From Sulfurovum sp. bin170 (lineage in GTDB: Bacteria; Campylobacterota; Campylobacteria; Campylobacterales; Sulfurovaceae): 8,553 nucleotides of DNA. Within the stretch, counting starts at the first letter, position 1. Every line of letters begins with the position of its first letter. The notes under the pieces were generated by a model that was not told where the DNA came from, did not search any database, and saw only the letters and a list, made by a program, of their open reading frames with translations. The translations under genes were made by a program, and so were the position numbers. Positions 1-6,315 of the stretch are shown in pieces. The stretch lies in NCBI RefSeq assembly GCF_010892395.1, contig NZ_JAACKB010000340.1, positions 1-8,553 on the forward strand, written 5' to 3'.

Positions 1-2
1 GT

Positions 3-125
3 TATAGAGATGAACCCACATGTGTTGTAGGATTAAATAGAGCAACCAATAGCTATAGCTCAAAAATAACCAATAATAAGTTGATTTTAGAGGATATTCA
101 AGATGCTGTTATTCGAGCTTTTTAG
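3..125 (+). CDS. C-terminal end of an unidentified protein (5' truncated by the window edge)
   Basis: An open frame runs from the window edge to a TAG at 123-125 and gives the last 40 residues of a protein, beginning YRDEPTCVVGLNRATN and ending EDIQDAVIRAF. The other two forward frames close within the first 30 bases, so this is the only possible coding frame. I do not recognise the family. The tail has no membrane segment and its final 12 residues look like a short amphipathic helix. A strong ribosome binding site and an ATG follow 12 bases after its stop, so the gene was probably followed by another gene in an operon. No function is offered. Confidence 0.55.
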   Translation, partial: YRDEPTCVVGLNRATNSYSSKITNNKLILEDIQDAVIRAF

Positions 126-137
126 AAAGGAGAGGTT

Positions 138-209
138 ATGAAACAAATAATAAGATTAAGCATAATCCGAACTCTTGGGGAATTTAAATTTCGTCATTCG
201 TATATATAA
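138..209 (+). CDS. Possible 23-residue peptide or remnant of a truncated gene
   Basis: An ATG at 138-140 is preceded by AAAGGAGAGG at an ideal distance and lies 12 bases after the stop of the upstream gene. The frame reads MKQIIRLSIIRTLGEFKF and a few more residues before a TAA at 207-209. The translation signal is as good as that of any full gene here, yet the product is only 23 residues. It is basic, starts like an ordinary cytoplasmic protein, and shows no toxin-like membrane helix. It may be a genuine small peptide. It may equally be the first few codons of a gene whose body was lost, since the AAATTTCGTC word at 186-195 recurs elsewhere in the window. The first option is not favoured strongly. 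Confidence 0.3.
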   Translation: MKQIIRLSIIRTLGEFKFRHSYI

Positions 210-236
210 ACAGAACAAAAAACAAAAAGGAATATT

Positions 237-839
237 ATGAAAAAAATTACAAGTTCAACCATTTTGGCTTTAGCCTTGGCAACAACTACTATAGAAGCAG
301 GATCGTGGTATATAGGTACCAACATAGGATTGATAAATTTTGGAGGAGAGGTTGAAGTAGAGAATGATTACACCACATATAAATCTACTAAAGATGTAGA
401 TAGTTCTCCTTTCATGCTTAAATTTGGTTATCAAAAAAATAATGATAATAGAACAGAGTTCTATCTCAAAAAAGATAATATTGAGATAGTAGGTGAGCTA
501 TTTAAAACATCTACAATTGGTTTTAATTATGAGTGGGGATTATCCTCTATGTCTAAAGAATCCATTCTACCTTATATCTCATTGGGTATAGGTGTTGGTA
601 ACTCTTCTTCAAAATATCTTGCTTATGATGATGGTACAGTTATAGAGTTAGCTTTATCTGGAGGAGTACATTATAGGATAAATAAAAATATAGATACAAC
701 TGTTGGTCTATTCCGTCGTGCTTTAGTTAATTCTGTTTCTGATGTAGCTACATATAGCTATTATGGTTATGAGAGTACAGATTATTTGACTACGGCTGTT
801 ACTAATGGTATTGAAGTTGGTATTAGTTATCATTTTTGA
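237..839 (+). CDS. Outer-membrane beta-barrel protein, function unknown
   Basis: This encodes 200 residues. The start is supported by AAGGA six bases upstream of the ATG and by a textbook signal peptide: MKK, then a hydrophobic stretch rich in Ala, Leu and Thr, with probable cleavage after IEA near residue 21. The mature part is a run of alternating polar/hydrophobic strands with many Tyr, Gly and Ser residues (for example YISLGIGVG around residues 113-121). It ends GISYHF, with the terminal Phe that the BAM machinery recognises in outer-membrane barrels. Its size fits an eight-stranded barrel like the small OmpA-like/OmpW-like proteins, but no OmpA peptidoglycan-binding domain is present. 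A TATAAA at 205-210 could be the -10 box. It converges on feoB and no Fur-like site was seen in front of it. The exact role (adhesion, small-molecule pore, structure) cannot be told. Confidence 0.82.
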   Translation: MKKITSSTILALALATTTIEAGSWYIGTNIGLINFGGEVEVENDYTTYKSTKDVDSSPFMLKFGYQKNNDNRTEFYLKKDNIEIVGELFKTSTIGFNYEWGLSSMSKESILPYISLGIGVGNSSSKYLAYDDGTVIELALSGGVHYRINKNIDTTVGLFRRALVNSVSDVATYSYYGYESTDYLTTAVTNGIEVGISYHF

Positions 840-898
840 TGATTAAGAAAAAATCAGACTTTAAAAAAAATGTTTGTTTTCCTTAGGGTATTATACCA

Positions 899-948
899 CT
901 CACCTAATCAGAAGAGACTTTTCTGCCTATTCTAACTAGGTAGGTGAG
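899..948. repeat. Three-armed inverted-repeat structure between convergent genes
   Basis: CTCACCTA (899-906) is complementary to TAGGTGAG (941-948), giving an eight-pair outer stem. Inside it are two further hairpins: CAGAA/TTCTG (909-913 with 921-925) and CCTA/TAGG (926-929 with 937-940, seven-base loop TTCTAAC). The result is a compact three-way junction in the gap between the outer-membrane protein and feoB, which converge on it. It may mark transcript ends for both, but neither strand has a proper U-tract directly after the stem, so it is not a canonical intrinsic terminator. Confidence 0.45.
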
Positions 949-965
949 CTATAATTGCTTTAAAA

Positions 966-3071
966 TTAAACCAATATCCGATAGGTAATAAACGACAAGA
1001 CCCAAGCTACAGTTGTGGTAAAGATAAACAGATAAAAGAGATACCTATACCCACCAGCCTCTTTGGCAAATACCATCGACGCTGCCAAACAAGGCAGATA
1101 AATCATCACAAAGACGATAAATGCCATCGCAGAAGCAAACGAAACATTCGCTTTTAGTTCACGGATAAGTGAAGCACTTCCCTCATCAACATCATCACCC
1201 ACAGCATAGAGAACACCAAGAGTCGAGACCACAACCTCTTTAGCTGCTAGTCCAGTCTCCAGTGCCACTGCCATCTTCCAGTCAAATCCAAGTGGAGCAA
1301 AGAAAGGCTCTGATACTTTACCAAGTTGTCCCAAATAACTAGCCTCTAACTCTTTCAATTTTAACTCATTTTGCAGTGTTGATATTTTTACCTCATCACC
1401 TGATGCTTGTTCTATTTTCGTCTCATACTCTGCACCAAGAAGTGGCTGTTTTGGGTAAGCAGAAGCAAACCAAATAAGTATAGAAGCAGCCAAAATAAAT
1501 GTACCTGCTTTTTTTAGATAACCCATCGCCTTACTATAAACTGTATGCCATATCAACGCCAGTGATGGCATACGATACTTTGGCATCTCCATAACAAACG
1601 GCTCATCTTCGCCTTTGAAGACAAAGATTCTCAGTATTTTTGCCATAACAAGACCAAGCATTGCCCCTGCTATATAGATAATAAAGAGAATATTTCCTGC
1701 CTCTTCTGGTCCAAAAAATGCCCCTGCAAAGAGAACATAGACAGGTAGTTTTGCCCCACAAGACATAAACCCAAGGATAAAAAGTGTAATCAGCCTATCT
1801 TTTTCACTTTTGAGTGTTCGTGTAGACATATAGGCAGGAACCGTACAACCAAATCCTGTAACCAAAGGAATAAAACTCTTGCCATGCAATCCAAACTTAT
1901 GGAAAAAACCATCGAGCATAAAGGCAACACGGCTCATATAACCTGTGGTCTCTAGTAGTGCCAAACCAATATATAGGATAATAATATTAGGTAAGAACAT
2001 CACAACCGCCCCAACCCCTGCAATAATACCATCAACAATAAGACTTCGCGTCCCCTCATGAGGAATGATTGACCCTACAATCTCACCAAACGCTCCAAAT
2101 CCTGCATCTATCCAATCCATAGGGACAGCACCTAGTTCAAAAGTGAGCTGAAAGAGAGCCCACATAAAGAAGAGAAATATAGGGATACCTAGAACTTTGT
2201 TGAGCAGTATATCATCTATCTTTTTGGTTAGTGTCTTTTGACCTTTTGCCCTCTCACACTTCACCGTCTCCATACGAATACCTCTAGCAATAGCAATATA
2301 CTCACTAGCCTTAATATCGGTAATATTTTTACTATCATGATGAGTATAGATATGTTCAAGCGAAGCGACAATCCGTGGTTGTAACTCTATCATTATCGGT
2401 TTCTCATGCAACTCTCTATAGAGGTCTTTGTCTTCAAATAGAATCCGTATCGCCATCTCTCTTGAGCTTAAATCTCGAAGCTTAAAATCTCGCTCATCAA
2501 AAAAGTTACTTAGAGCTAAAATCTCCTCCTCTACAGGATTACTGTAGATGATATTGGAGTTGTCTCGATGCTCTCTATCAGCAATATCATGAATCCTCTC
2601 AAGAAGCTCCTCAACCCCCTCTTTGGTGTTTGCAGAGACTAAAATAACAGGCACACCTATTATCGCTTCTAGCTGTTTTACATCTATCTTTAGCCCCTCT
2701 TTTTTAGCCTCATCAGCCATATTAAGAGCTAGTACCATCTTTTTATTGAGTTTTAGAAGCTCTAGCGTAAGCAGTAGATTCCGTTGAAGATGGGTGGAGT
2801 CTAGTACATTAATAATAACATCATACTTCTCGTTAAGTAGATAGTCATGAGCCACCTGTTCATCTTGTGAAAATCCTCTGATGGAGTAAGTTCCAGGTAA
2901 ATCTACCATCTCAAACATGTGACAGTGGTGTTCAAAACAGAGTTCACTCTTCTCGACTGTCACCCCTGAAAAATTCCCAACTTTTAGGCTATTTGACCCA
3001 CTCATAGCATTGATAAGCATTGACTTACCTACATTGGGCTGACCTGCTAAAACTATTTTAATCGCATCCAT
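966..3071 (-). CDS. feoB: Ferrous iron transporter FeoB
   Basis: This 701-residue inner-membrane protein is the GTP-dependent Fe2+ permease of the Feo system. The N-terminal GTPase domain has all five G motifs: GQPNVGKS (10-17), switch Thr in GVTVEK (36-41), DLPG (57-60), NMAD (117-120) and SAN (146-148). A helical regulatory spacer runs to about residue 285. The membrane domain follows from about 293 and carries both Gate repeats, with GFGCTVPA (406-413) and SCGAKLPVY (437-445). It also has GLAAKEVVVSTLG (607-619) and the conserved Cys in YLPCLAAS near 661. All key residues are present and the length is normal for the family. GGAG eight bases before the ATG lies inside feoA, and the TAATG overlap with the feoA stop implies translational coupling. 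No feoC gene follows. Iron control is expected through the Fur-like site upstream of feoA. Confidence 0.98.
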   Translation of the reverse strand: MDAIKIVLAGQPNVGKSMLINAMSGSNSLKVGNFSGVTVEKSELCFEHHCHMFEMVDLPGTYSIRGFSQDEQVAHDYLLNEKYDVIINVLDSTHLQRNLLLTLELLKLNKKMVLALNMADEAKKEGLKIDVKQLEAIIGVPVILVSANTKEGVEELLERIHDIADREHRDNSNIIYSNPVEEEILALSNFFDERDFKLRDLSSREMAIRILFEDKDLYRELHEKPIMIELQPRIVASLEHIYTHHDSKNITDIKASEYIAIARGIRMETVKCERAKGQKTLTKKIDDILLNKVLGIPIFLFFMWALFQLTFELGAVPMDWIDAGFGAFGEIVGSIIPHEGTRSLIVDGIIAGVGAVVMFLPNIIILYIGLALLETTGYMSRVAFMLDGFFHKFGLHGKSFIPLVTGFGCTVPAYMSTRTLKSEKDRLITLFILGFMSCGAKLPVYVLFAGAFFGPEEAGNILFIIYIAGAMLGLVMAKILRIFVFKGEDEPFVMEMPKYRMPSLALIWHTVYSKAMGYLKKAGTFILAASILIWFASAYPKQPLLGAEYETKIEQASGDEVKISTLQNELKLKELEASYLGQLGKVSEPFFAPLGFDWKMAVALETGLAAKEVVVSTLGVLYAVGDDVDEGSASLIRELKANVSFASAMAFIVFVMIYLPCLAASMVFAKEAGGYRYLFYLFIFTTTVAWVLSFITYRILV

Positions 3072-3295
3072 TATATCTTCTCCACTTCTATATCTACAGC
3101 CTCGCTTCTGCGTAAGCCAATGAGCGTACCATCTACTAGTATCTCCACCGTCTGATTGCCGACAGAGTAGGCCTCAATACTAAGCTCACTACCTCTAGCC
3201 ACTCCAAACGAGACAAGCCTACTCTTTAACGACTCATCTGTATCTATCTTTTTTATTATGGCTCTATCGCCTTTTTTAAGTTCTGATAATTTCAT
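3071..3295 (-). CDS. feoA: Ferrous iron transport accessory protein FeoA
   Basis: This is a 74-residue cytoplasmic SH3-like protein required for FeoB activity in most Feo systems. It shows the family pattern: an N-terminal LSELKKGDRAIIKKI strand, LKSRLVSFGVARGSEL in the middle, and a C-terminal GTLIGLRRSEAVDIEVEK segment. The length is typical. The start is fixed by AGAGGG five bases upstream (plus-strand 3301-3306). Its TAA shares one base with the feoB ATG. The 57-base gap separating it from the porin contains a -10-like CATAAT and a Fur-box-like site, so feoAB probably has its own iron-controlled promoter. Read-through from the porin is also possible, since I see no terminator in that gap. 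Confidence 0.95.
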   Translation of the reverse strand: MKLSELKKGDRAIIKKIDTDESLKSRLVSFGVARGSELSIEAYSVGNQTVEILVDGTLIGLRRSEAVDIEVEKI

Positions 3296-3315
3296 GATTT
3301 CCCTCTTAACTTTTA

Positions 3316-3321
3316 ATTATG
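3316..3321 (-). promoter_or_regulatory. Candidate -10 box for feoAB
   Basis: CATAAT on the minus strand matches the TATAAT consensus at five of six positions. It sits 20 bases upstream of the feoA ATG and directly abuts the Fur-like site. No good -35 hexamer is visible at normal spacing, which is common for housekeeping promoters in Campylobacterota. Confidence 0.45.
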
Positions 3322-3339
3322 CAAATGATAGTGAATATC
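3321..3339 (-). promoter_or_regulatory. Fur-box-like operator upstream of feoAB
   Basis: The minus-strand sequence GATATTCACTATCATTTGC matches the 19-base classical Fur consensus GATAATGATAATCATTATC at 13 positions. It lies between the porin stop and feoA and touches the candidate -10 box, the usual position for a repressor that blocks RNA polymerase when Fe2+ is plentiful. The match is moderate, but feo promoters are standard Fur targets, which raises its likelihood. Confidence 0.6.
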
Positions 3340-3352
3340 AACTTAATATCTT

Positions 3353-4408
3353 CTAAAAACTATAATTTGCAAAAAATCTAACCATCTTCCCATCATCATA
3401 CATATCAGAGTAGATTAAGTCCAAAGAGTGATTATCATTGACAGCATAACTAAGCAGATAGTCCGTCTCATCCTCACTCTTGTCAAAAGCTACATGGGTC
3501 AGTGCAAGAGTTGCTTTAGCAATAGAGTACTCTGCTCCCACCAAGATTGCCTCTTGGTCTATAGCATCTGCTACAGTATGGTCTTCACTAGATGTAAAAA
3601 ATGGACCTCCACCAAATCCATTGCTAACCATACCATCCACCTTATTGTAGGCACTGACTAGTGCCAAATCTCCAAAATTCACACCTGCTGATAGTCCAAA
3701 CGCCATATTGTCATTGTCTTGGTCAGTATATTGAAGAGCTAGATTAAACTGTTCAGTCTCATATCCTGCTTCGACATAATTAAAATTGGTATCGTCTAAT
3801 CTGTAGTGCCACGCTTGAAGTGTTGTATTATCTATCCCTTCATAAATCACACTTGCCATCAGCACGGCATCACTTGAATCTTGTAAATTATTAAACTTCT
3901 CTGGAGTATCCGTATCCACCCCTGACCATTTGTCAAGTGAAGCCAAAATAACGGTTGTATCAGTAATATCTTGATTCACTAGAGTATAACCCTCAAAAGT
4001 ATTAGGAACCATCCCAATATCATCACTATTAGCATAAGGGGTATCTACAACTTGTCGTCCTGCTTTAATAGTTGTTTTTCCTAAGTCAGCTTGAATATAC
4101 GCCTCGCCAACAATGCTATAACTATCGTTGTTTGAATCTAAGAACATCCCCTCATTGTCTTTGCCAAAAAGTGCATTAGTAGTATAAAATTTCGCCCCTA
4201 AACTTATCCCTTTTAGTGGGTCTGTCTTGACACCAAGGCTCCCACCCAAAGATGCTGTTGAAGCTGTTCCACCCACTTCATCCTCTATCTGAACAACCCC
4301 TAATCTTACTTGACCCTCTGTTAAAACATTTGAAAAAACCTCTTTTAGATTCTCTGCTCCTATACTCATGGCTGTTAATGCTACCAAACTTAATGTTACT
4401 TTTCTCAT
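3353..4408 (-). CDS. Outer-membrane porin of the small Campylobacterota type, probably iron-regulated
   Basis: The product is 351 residues from the preferred start. A longer frame begins at 4420, but the ATG at 4406-4408 has GGAG six bases upstream and gives a cleaner signal peptide starting MRKVTLSLVALTAMSIGA. The upstream ATG has no ribosome binding site and would add MESS in front of it. The mature protein is acidic and built of alternating strands typical of a 16- to 18-stranded barrel. It contains the IKAGRQVVDTP-like segment often seen in OprD-like porins of this phylum and ends VRFFANYSF with the terminal Phe expected of outer-membrane barrels. The family label (OprD-like) is from general resemblance only. 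Two Fur-box-like sites precede it, and feoAB follows on the same strand after 57 bases, suggesting a role in letting Fe2+ or other ions cross the outer membrane under iron limitation. Confidence 0.85.
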   Translation of the reverse strand: MRKVTLSLVALTAMSIGAENLKEVFSNVLTEGQVRLGVVQIEDEVGGTASTASLGGSLGVKTDPLKGISLGAKFYTTNALFGKDNEGMFLDSNNDSYSIVGEAYIQADLGKTTIKAGRQVVDTPYANSDDIGMVPNTFEGYTLVNQDITDTTVILASLDKWSGVDTDTPEKFNNLQDSSDAVLMASVIYEGIDNTTLQAWHYRLDDTNFNYVEAGYETEQFNLALQYTDQDNDNMAFGLSAGVNFGDLALVSAYNKVDGMVSNGFGGGPFFTSSEDHTVADAIDQEAILVGAEYSIAKATLALTHVAFDKSEDETDYLLSYAVNDNHSLDLIYSDMYDDGKMVRFFANYSF

Positions 4409-4444
4409 TGAACTCTCCATTTATAGTTAAATAAAAATTAAAAT

Positions 4445-4463
4445 GACAATTATTATCATTTTT
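4445..4463. promoter_or_regulatory. Fur-box-like operator proximal to the porin
   Basis: On the plus strand GACAATTATTATCATTTTT matches the 19-base Fur consensus at 14 positions. It lies 36 bases upstream of the porin ATG. On the minus strand it includes a GATAAT that could serve as the -10 box, so binding here would occlude the promoter. Confidence 0.6.
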
Positions 4464-4506
4464 ATTTTAAAATAGTACAGGAAGTTTACTTAAGAGTGAG
4501 TGTTAT

Positions 4507-4521
4507 TGATAATATTTATCA
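4507..4521. promoter_or_regulatory. Second, near-perfect Fur-like 7-1-7 site upstream of the porin
   Basis: TGATAATATTTATCA matches the 7-1-7 Fur inverted repeat TGATAAT-N-ATTATCA at 13 of 14 defined positions. It is about 100 bases upstream of the porin start and 43 bases beyond the proximal site. Two sites in tandem could support cooperative repression or, when distal, activation. Confidence 0.6.
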
Positions 4522-4525
4522 GTAT

Positions 4526-4539
4526 TAGTTATATAACTA
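4526..4539. repeat. 14-base perfect palindrome next to the distal Fur-like site
   Basis: TAGTTATATAACTA reads the same on both strands without mismatch. It lies five bases beyond the distal Fur-like site and about 120 bases upstream of the porin ATG. It may be an additional operator half of the porin control region, or just AT-rich sequence. Confidence 0.35.
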
Positions 4540-4546
4540 TCATTTT

Positions 4547-4566
4547 CACCCTCTATCAAGAGGGTG
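4547..4566 (-). terminator. Stem-loop after fqrB, possible terminator without a U-tract
   Basis: CACCCTC (4547-4553) pairs with GAGGGTG (4560-4566) around a six-base loop, giving a seven-pair GC-rich stem 22 bases beyond the fqrB stop. On the minus strand it is followed by AAAATG rather than Ts, so it is not a classic intrinsic terminator. Its placement at the end of fqrB and before the porin control region still favours a transcript-end or processing role. Confidence 0.4.
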
Positions 4567-4588
4567 GGTACATCTATTTATATCTTTC

Positions 4589-5539
4589 TTATTCTCTTCT
4601 CATATCCTGTAGAGCATCATAAGCATGATTGATAGCCATAGCAATAGAACCACCGTTATCATATATAATATCACCTGCCATATAGAGTCCATCTACACTA
4701 GTTTTATAGTTCTCATCAAATATTGGTCTATCTTTCTCATCTATATCAATATTTGACTTTTGCAAGAAATCAACAGGAGTTGTTCCACCAAGAGCGTAAA
4801 TTACTCTATCATAAATAGTTGAGAATCCACTGTTGTAGTTAACTTTGACTCGACCCTCTGCATTTTCGATGGATTCAATGTCGATACCATACCGAACACG
4901 CAATCTCTCCTCTTGGTCATATCTCTCTATCATCTCTTGGTTTATATCATTGATTTTATTGAACGAATCTCTTCTATATGAGAGAGTAACACTGTTGATA
5001 GTTGTGAGTTGACAAGCATACTCCACAGCAGAGTCACCACCACCTACCACCAAAATCTTCTCATTACCTCTACACTCATAAGGGTTAAAGTTGACTACAG
5101 CTTTGATAGTTCGCGGAATTTTATATGAGGGCTTGTTTGGTTTTCCCATTCGACCGATAGAGACTATTACATTTTTAGCCAAAAACTCACCTTGTGGTGT
5201 AACTACAGAAAAAACCTCTCCCTCTTTATTAACTCTATCTACCTCTGTATTAAAACAGGTCTCGATACCATCACCATCAAGTAAGGTCTCAAAATACTCT
5301 AGCGTACTCTCTTTTGTCCCATCAAAAAAGTCAACATTACCAATCATATCAACAGTCTGACCTTTCCAATCTTTATCAACTCGTTTTGAGTCTTTGTAGT
5401 ACTGTCTAATAGTTTGAGAGTGGTTATCACCCTTCTCTATCATCAAAATTTTCTCCATCTTAAAGATAGAAGCCTCCACAGCAGAAGCAATTCCACCCGG
5501 TCCCCCACCAACAATTATCAAATCATATATCTTTTGCAT
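4589..5539 (-). CDS. fqrB: NADPH-dependent flavodoxin:quinone reductase-like flavoprotein (FqrB type)
   Basis: The 316-residue protein belongs to the low-molecular-weight thioredoxin-reductase-like flavoproteins. The FAD-binding GGGPGG motif is at 11-16. The NAD(P)H-binding GGGDSA is at 166-171, and the following YRR (188-190) is the type of basic patch that favours NADPH. The C-terminal FAD motif is GLYMAGD (284-290). There is no CxxC redox pair, so it is not a thioredoxin reductase. The segment YKDSKRVDKDWKGQ (48-61) and the general layout closely resemble, from memory, H. pylori HP1164 and C. jejuni Cj0559. Those proteins move electrons between NADPH, flavodoxin and quinones, and are thought to support respiratory complex I in this phylum. 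YpdA-type bacillithiol reductases are the main alternative. AGGAA six bases before the ATG supports the start. It appears to be a single-gene unit with its own TATAAT box. Confidence 0.8.
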   Translation of the reverse strand: MQKIYDLIIVGGGPGGIASAVEASIFKMEKILMIEKGDNHSQTIRQYYKDSKRVDKDWKGQTVDMIGNVDFFDGTKESTLEYFETLLDGDGIETCFNTEVDRVNKEGEVFSVVTPQGEFLAKNVIVSIGRMGKPNKPSYKIPRTIKAVVNFNPYECRGNEKILVVGGGDSAVEYACQLTTINSVTLSYRRDSFNKINDINQEMIERYDQEERLRVRYGIDIESIENAEGRVKVNYNSGFSTIYDRVIYALGGTTPVDFLQKSNIDIDEKDRPIFDENYKTSVDGLYMAGDIIYDNGGSIAMAINHAYDALQDMRRE

Positions 5540-5567
5540 AATCAGTTCCTAATATCTAGTTTTAATG

Positions 5568-5573
5568 ATTATA
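5568..5573 (-). promoter_or_regulatory. -10 box of fqrB (TATAAT)
   Basis: A perfect TATAAT on the minus strand, preceded directly by TG, lies 28 bases upstream of the fqrB ATG. The -35 position is A-rich and unlike TTGACA, as is usual for sigma-70 promoters in Campylobacterota. No Fur-like site overlaps it. Confidence 0.6.
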
Positions 5574-5715
5574 CATCGGTTTTCTTTATAATTTGGAGAG
5601 AGATTGATATTTTTTAAAATAGTTAAGAAGAGGTGATACTTTTTTGTAGGGAGGGAGGAGTTGGATTGTCATCTAAATATTGAGAGTTGTTCAAATCTAA
5701 GTGCCGTGTCAGGAA

Positions 5716-5737
5716 TCGCCACTTTGTATATTAAAAT
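5716..5737 (+). repeat. Degenerate direct repeat, copy 1
   Basis: TCGCcACTTT-GTATA followed by an AAAAT run matches the sequence at 6201-6220 (TCGCtACTTTtGTATA then AAAAT), allowing one substitution and small indels. The two copies are 485 bases apart in the same orientation and flank the DUF465 gene. They look like remnants of a dispersed repeat rather than a coding match. Confidence 0.4.
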
Positions 5738-5900
5738 ACTCCATTAAAAAAATCAGCAAAATGCACGAAACATAGCTATAGTTAAGACGAAATTTTGTGG
5801 CTATTTTGGAAGAGAGATTTTAGATGTTTAGAGAGTTAATAAATATACAATCAAACAATATACACCAACATATTTAATACCATTTTAACAATATTCATAC

Positions 5901-5906
5901 TACAAT
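5901..5906 (+). promoter_or_regulatory. Weak candidate -10 box for the DUF465 gene
   Basis: TACAAT matches TATAAT at five of six positions and would place the transcript start about 25 bases before the ATG. There is no recognisable -35 element. This is offered as the best visible candidate only. Confidence 0.3.
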
Positions 5907-5936
5907 TCAATTTAGAGAAACGAAAAGGAGATAATA

Positions 5937-6155
5937 ATGTTAGCAGAATACAGAGTAGAAATTTCAGAACTTAAACAGAGTAATGCACACTTTACAAAAA
6001 TTTTTAATGACCACAACAAACTTGATCAAGATGTTCAAGATGCAGAGCATGGTAGAGTTGGGATGAGTGATATGGAGATTGAAGTTATGAAGAAAAAGAA
6101 ACTTATACTCAAAGATGAGATGCTTAAGATGATTTTAGAGTCTAAAAAAGTATAA
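5937..6155 (+). CDS. DUF465 (YdcH) family small helical protein
   Basis: This is a 72-residue protein with AAAGGAG eight bases before the ATG. It fits the DUF465/YdcH family (PF04325): short, fully helical, with an N-terminal F.kif.dHn.Ld.qv-like segment (FTKIFNDHNKLDQDVQDAE, 19-37) and a C-terminal MEIEVMKKKKLILKDEMLKMI helix in which the KK.KL.LKDE pattern is characteristic. The family has no settled biochemical role. Members are predicted helical hairpins that may self-associate. There are no Cys residues, signal peptide or membrane segments. It stands alone, flanked by long non-coding stretches on both sides, so context gives no functional hint. Confidence 0.85.
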   Translation: MLAEYRVEISELKQSNAHFTKIFNDHNKLDQDVQDAEHGRVGMSDMEIEVMKKKKLILKDEMLKMILESKKV

Positions 6156-6200
6156 CTATAACTTAAACTCATCCCATACTTTAATTACATAGGGGGGCAG

Positions 6201-6220
6201 TCGCTACTTTTGTATAAAAT
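6201..6220 (+). repeat. Degenerate direct repeat, copy 2
   Basis: This copy pairs with the sequence at 5716-5737. It is directly preceded by GGGGGGCAG and followed by TTCGATGG. The AAATTTCG word at its right end (6217-6224) also occurs at 186-193 and, on the opposite strand, at 5788-5795, suggesting a family of related remnants. Confidence 0.4.
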
Positions 6221-6315
6221 TTCGATGGTTTGTTATCATAACATGAGGTTTTCAGTAAAATAAAAAATACTTACAGTAAAATTCCGATTGTAAAATCAAT
6301 TAAAGGAGTCCAGAG

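Larger units (their letters stand above)
5574..5936. other. Long intergenic region without a convincing gene
   Basis: Between the fqrB promoter and the DUF465 gene there is no frame with both a good start signal and plausible protein content. A purine-rich GGGAGGGAGGAG at 5649-5660 looks like a strong ribosome binding site, but only a 28-codon TTG frame (5661-5747) follows, at too short a spacing. The stretch contains fragments that recur elsewhere in the window (5716-5737 and, inverted, 5786-5795), which suggests decayed repeat or insertion-element sequence. The last 40 bases hold the probable promoter and ribosome binding site of the DUF465 gene. No tRNA or terminator was found. Confidence 0.5.

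Noticed and set aside
899..948. tRNA-like arrangement: a seven-pair acceptor-like stem directly followed by a five-pair arm with a TTCTAAC loop
   Set aside because: The fold is only 50 bases, lacks an anticodon arm and D-arm of proper size, has no R at loop position 57 and no CCA end. It is better described as an inverted repeat.
4409..4420. Upstream ATG of the porin at 4418-4420
   Set aside because: It has no ribosome binding site and would put four extra residues before the signal peptide. Its own codons form the GGAG that serves the ATG at 4406-4408.
5661..5747. 28-codon TTG frame after a strong purine-rich GGGAGGGAGGAG
   Set aside because: The spacing between the motif and the TTG is only about two bases, the product has no recognisable features, and the frame runs through a degenerate repeat.
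6231..6243. TGTTATCATAACA palindrome upstream of the Lys-rich gene as a Fur or other operator
   Set aside because: It is a clean 13-base palindrome but does not fit the Fur consensus, and no clear promoter is positioned around it. It is too little to call an operator.
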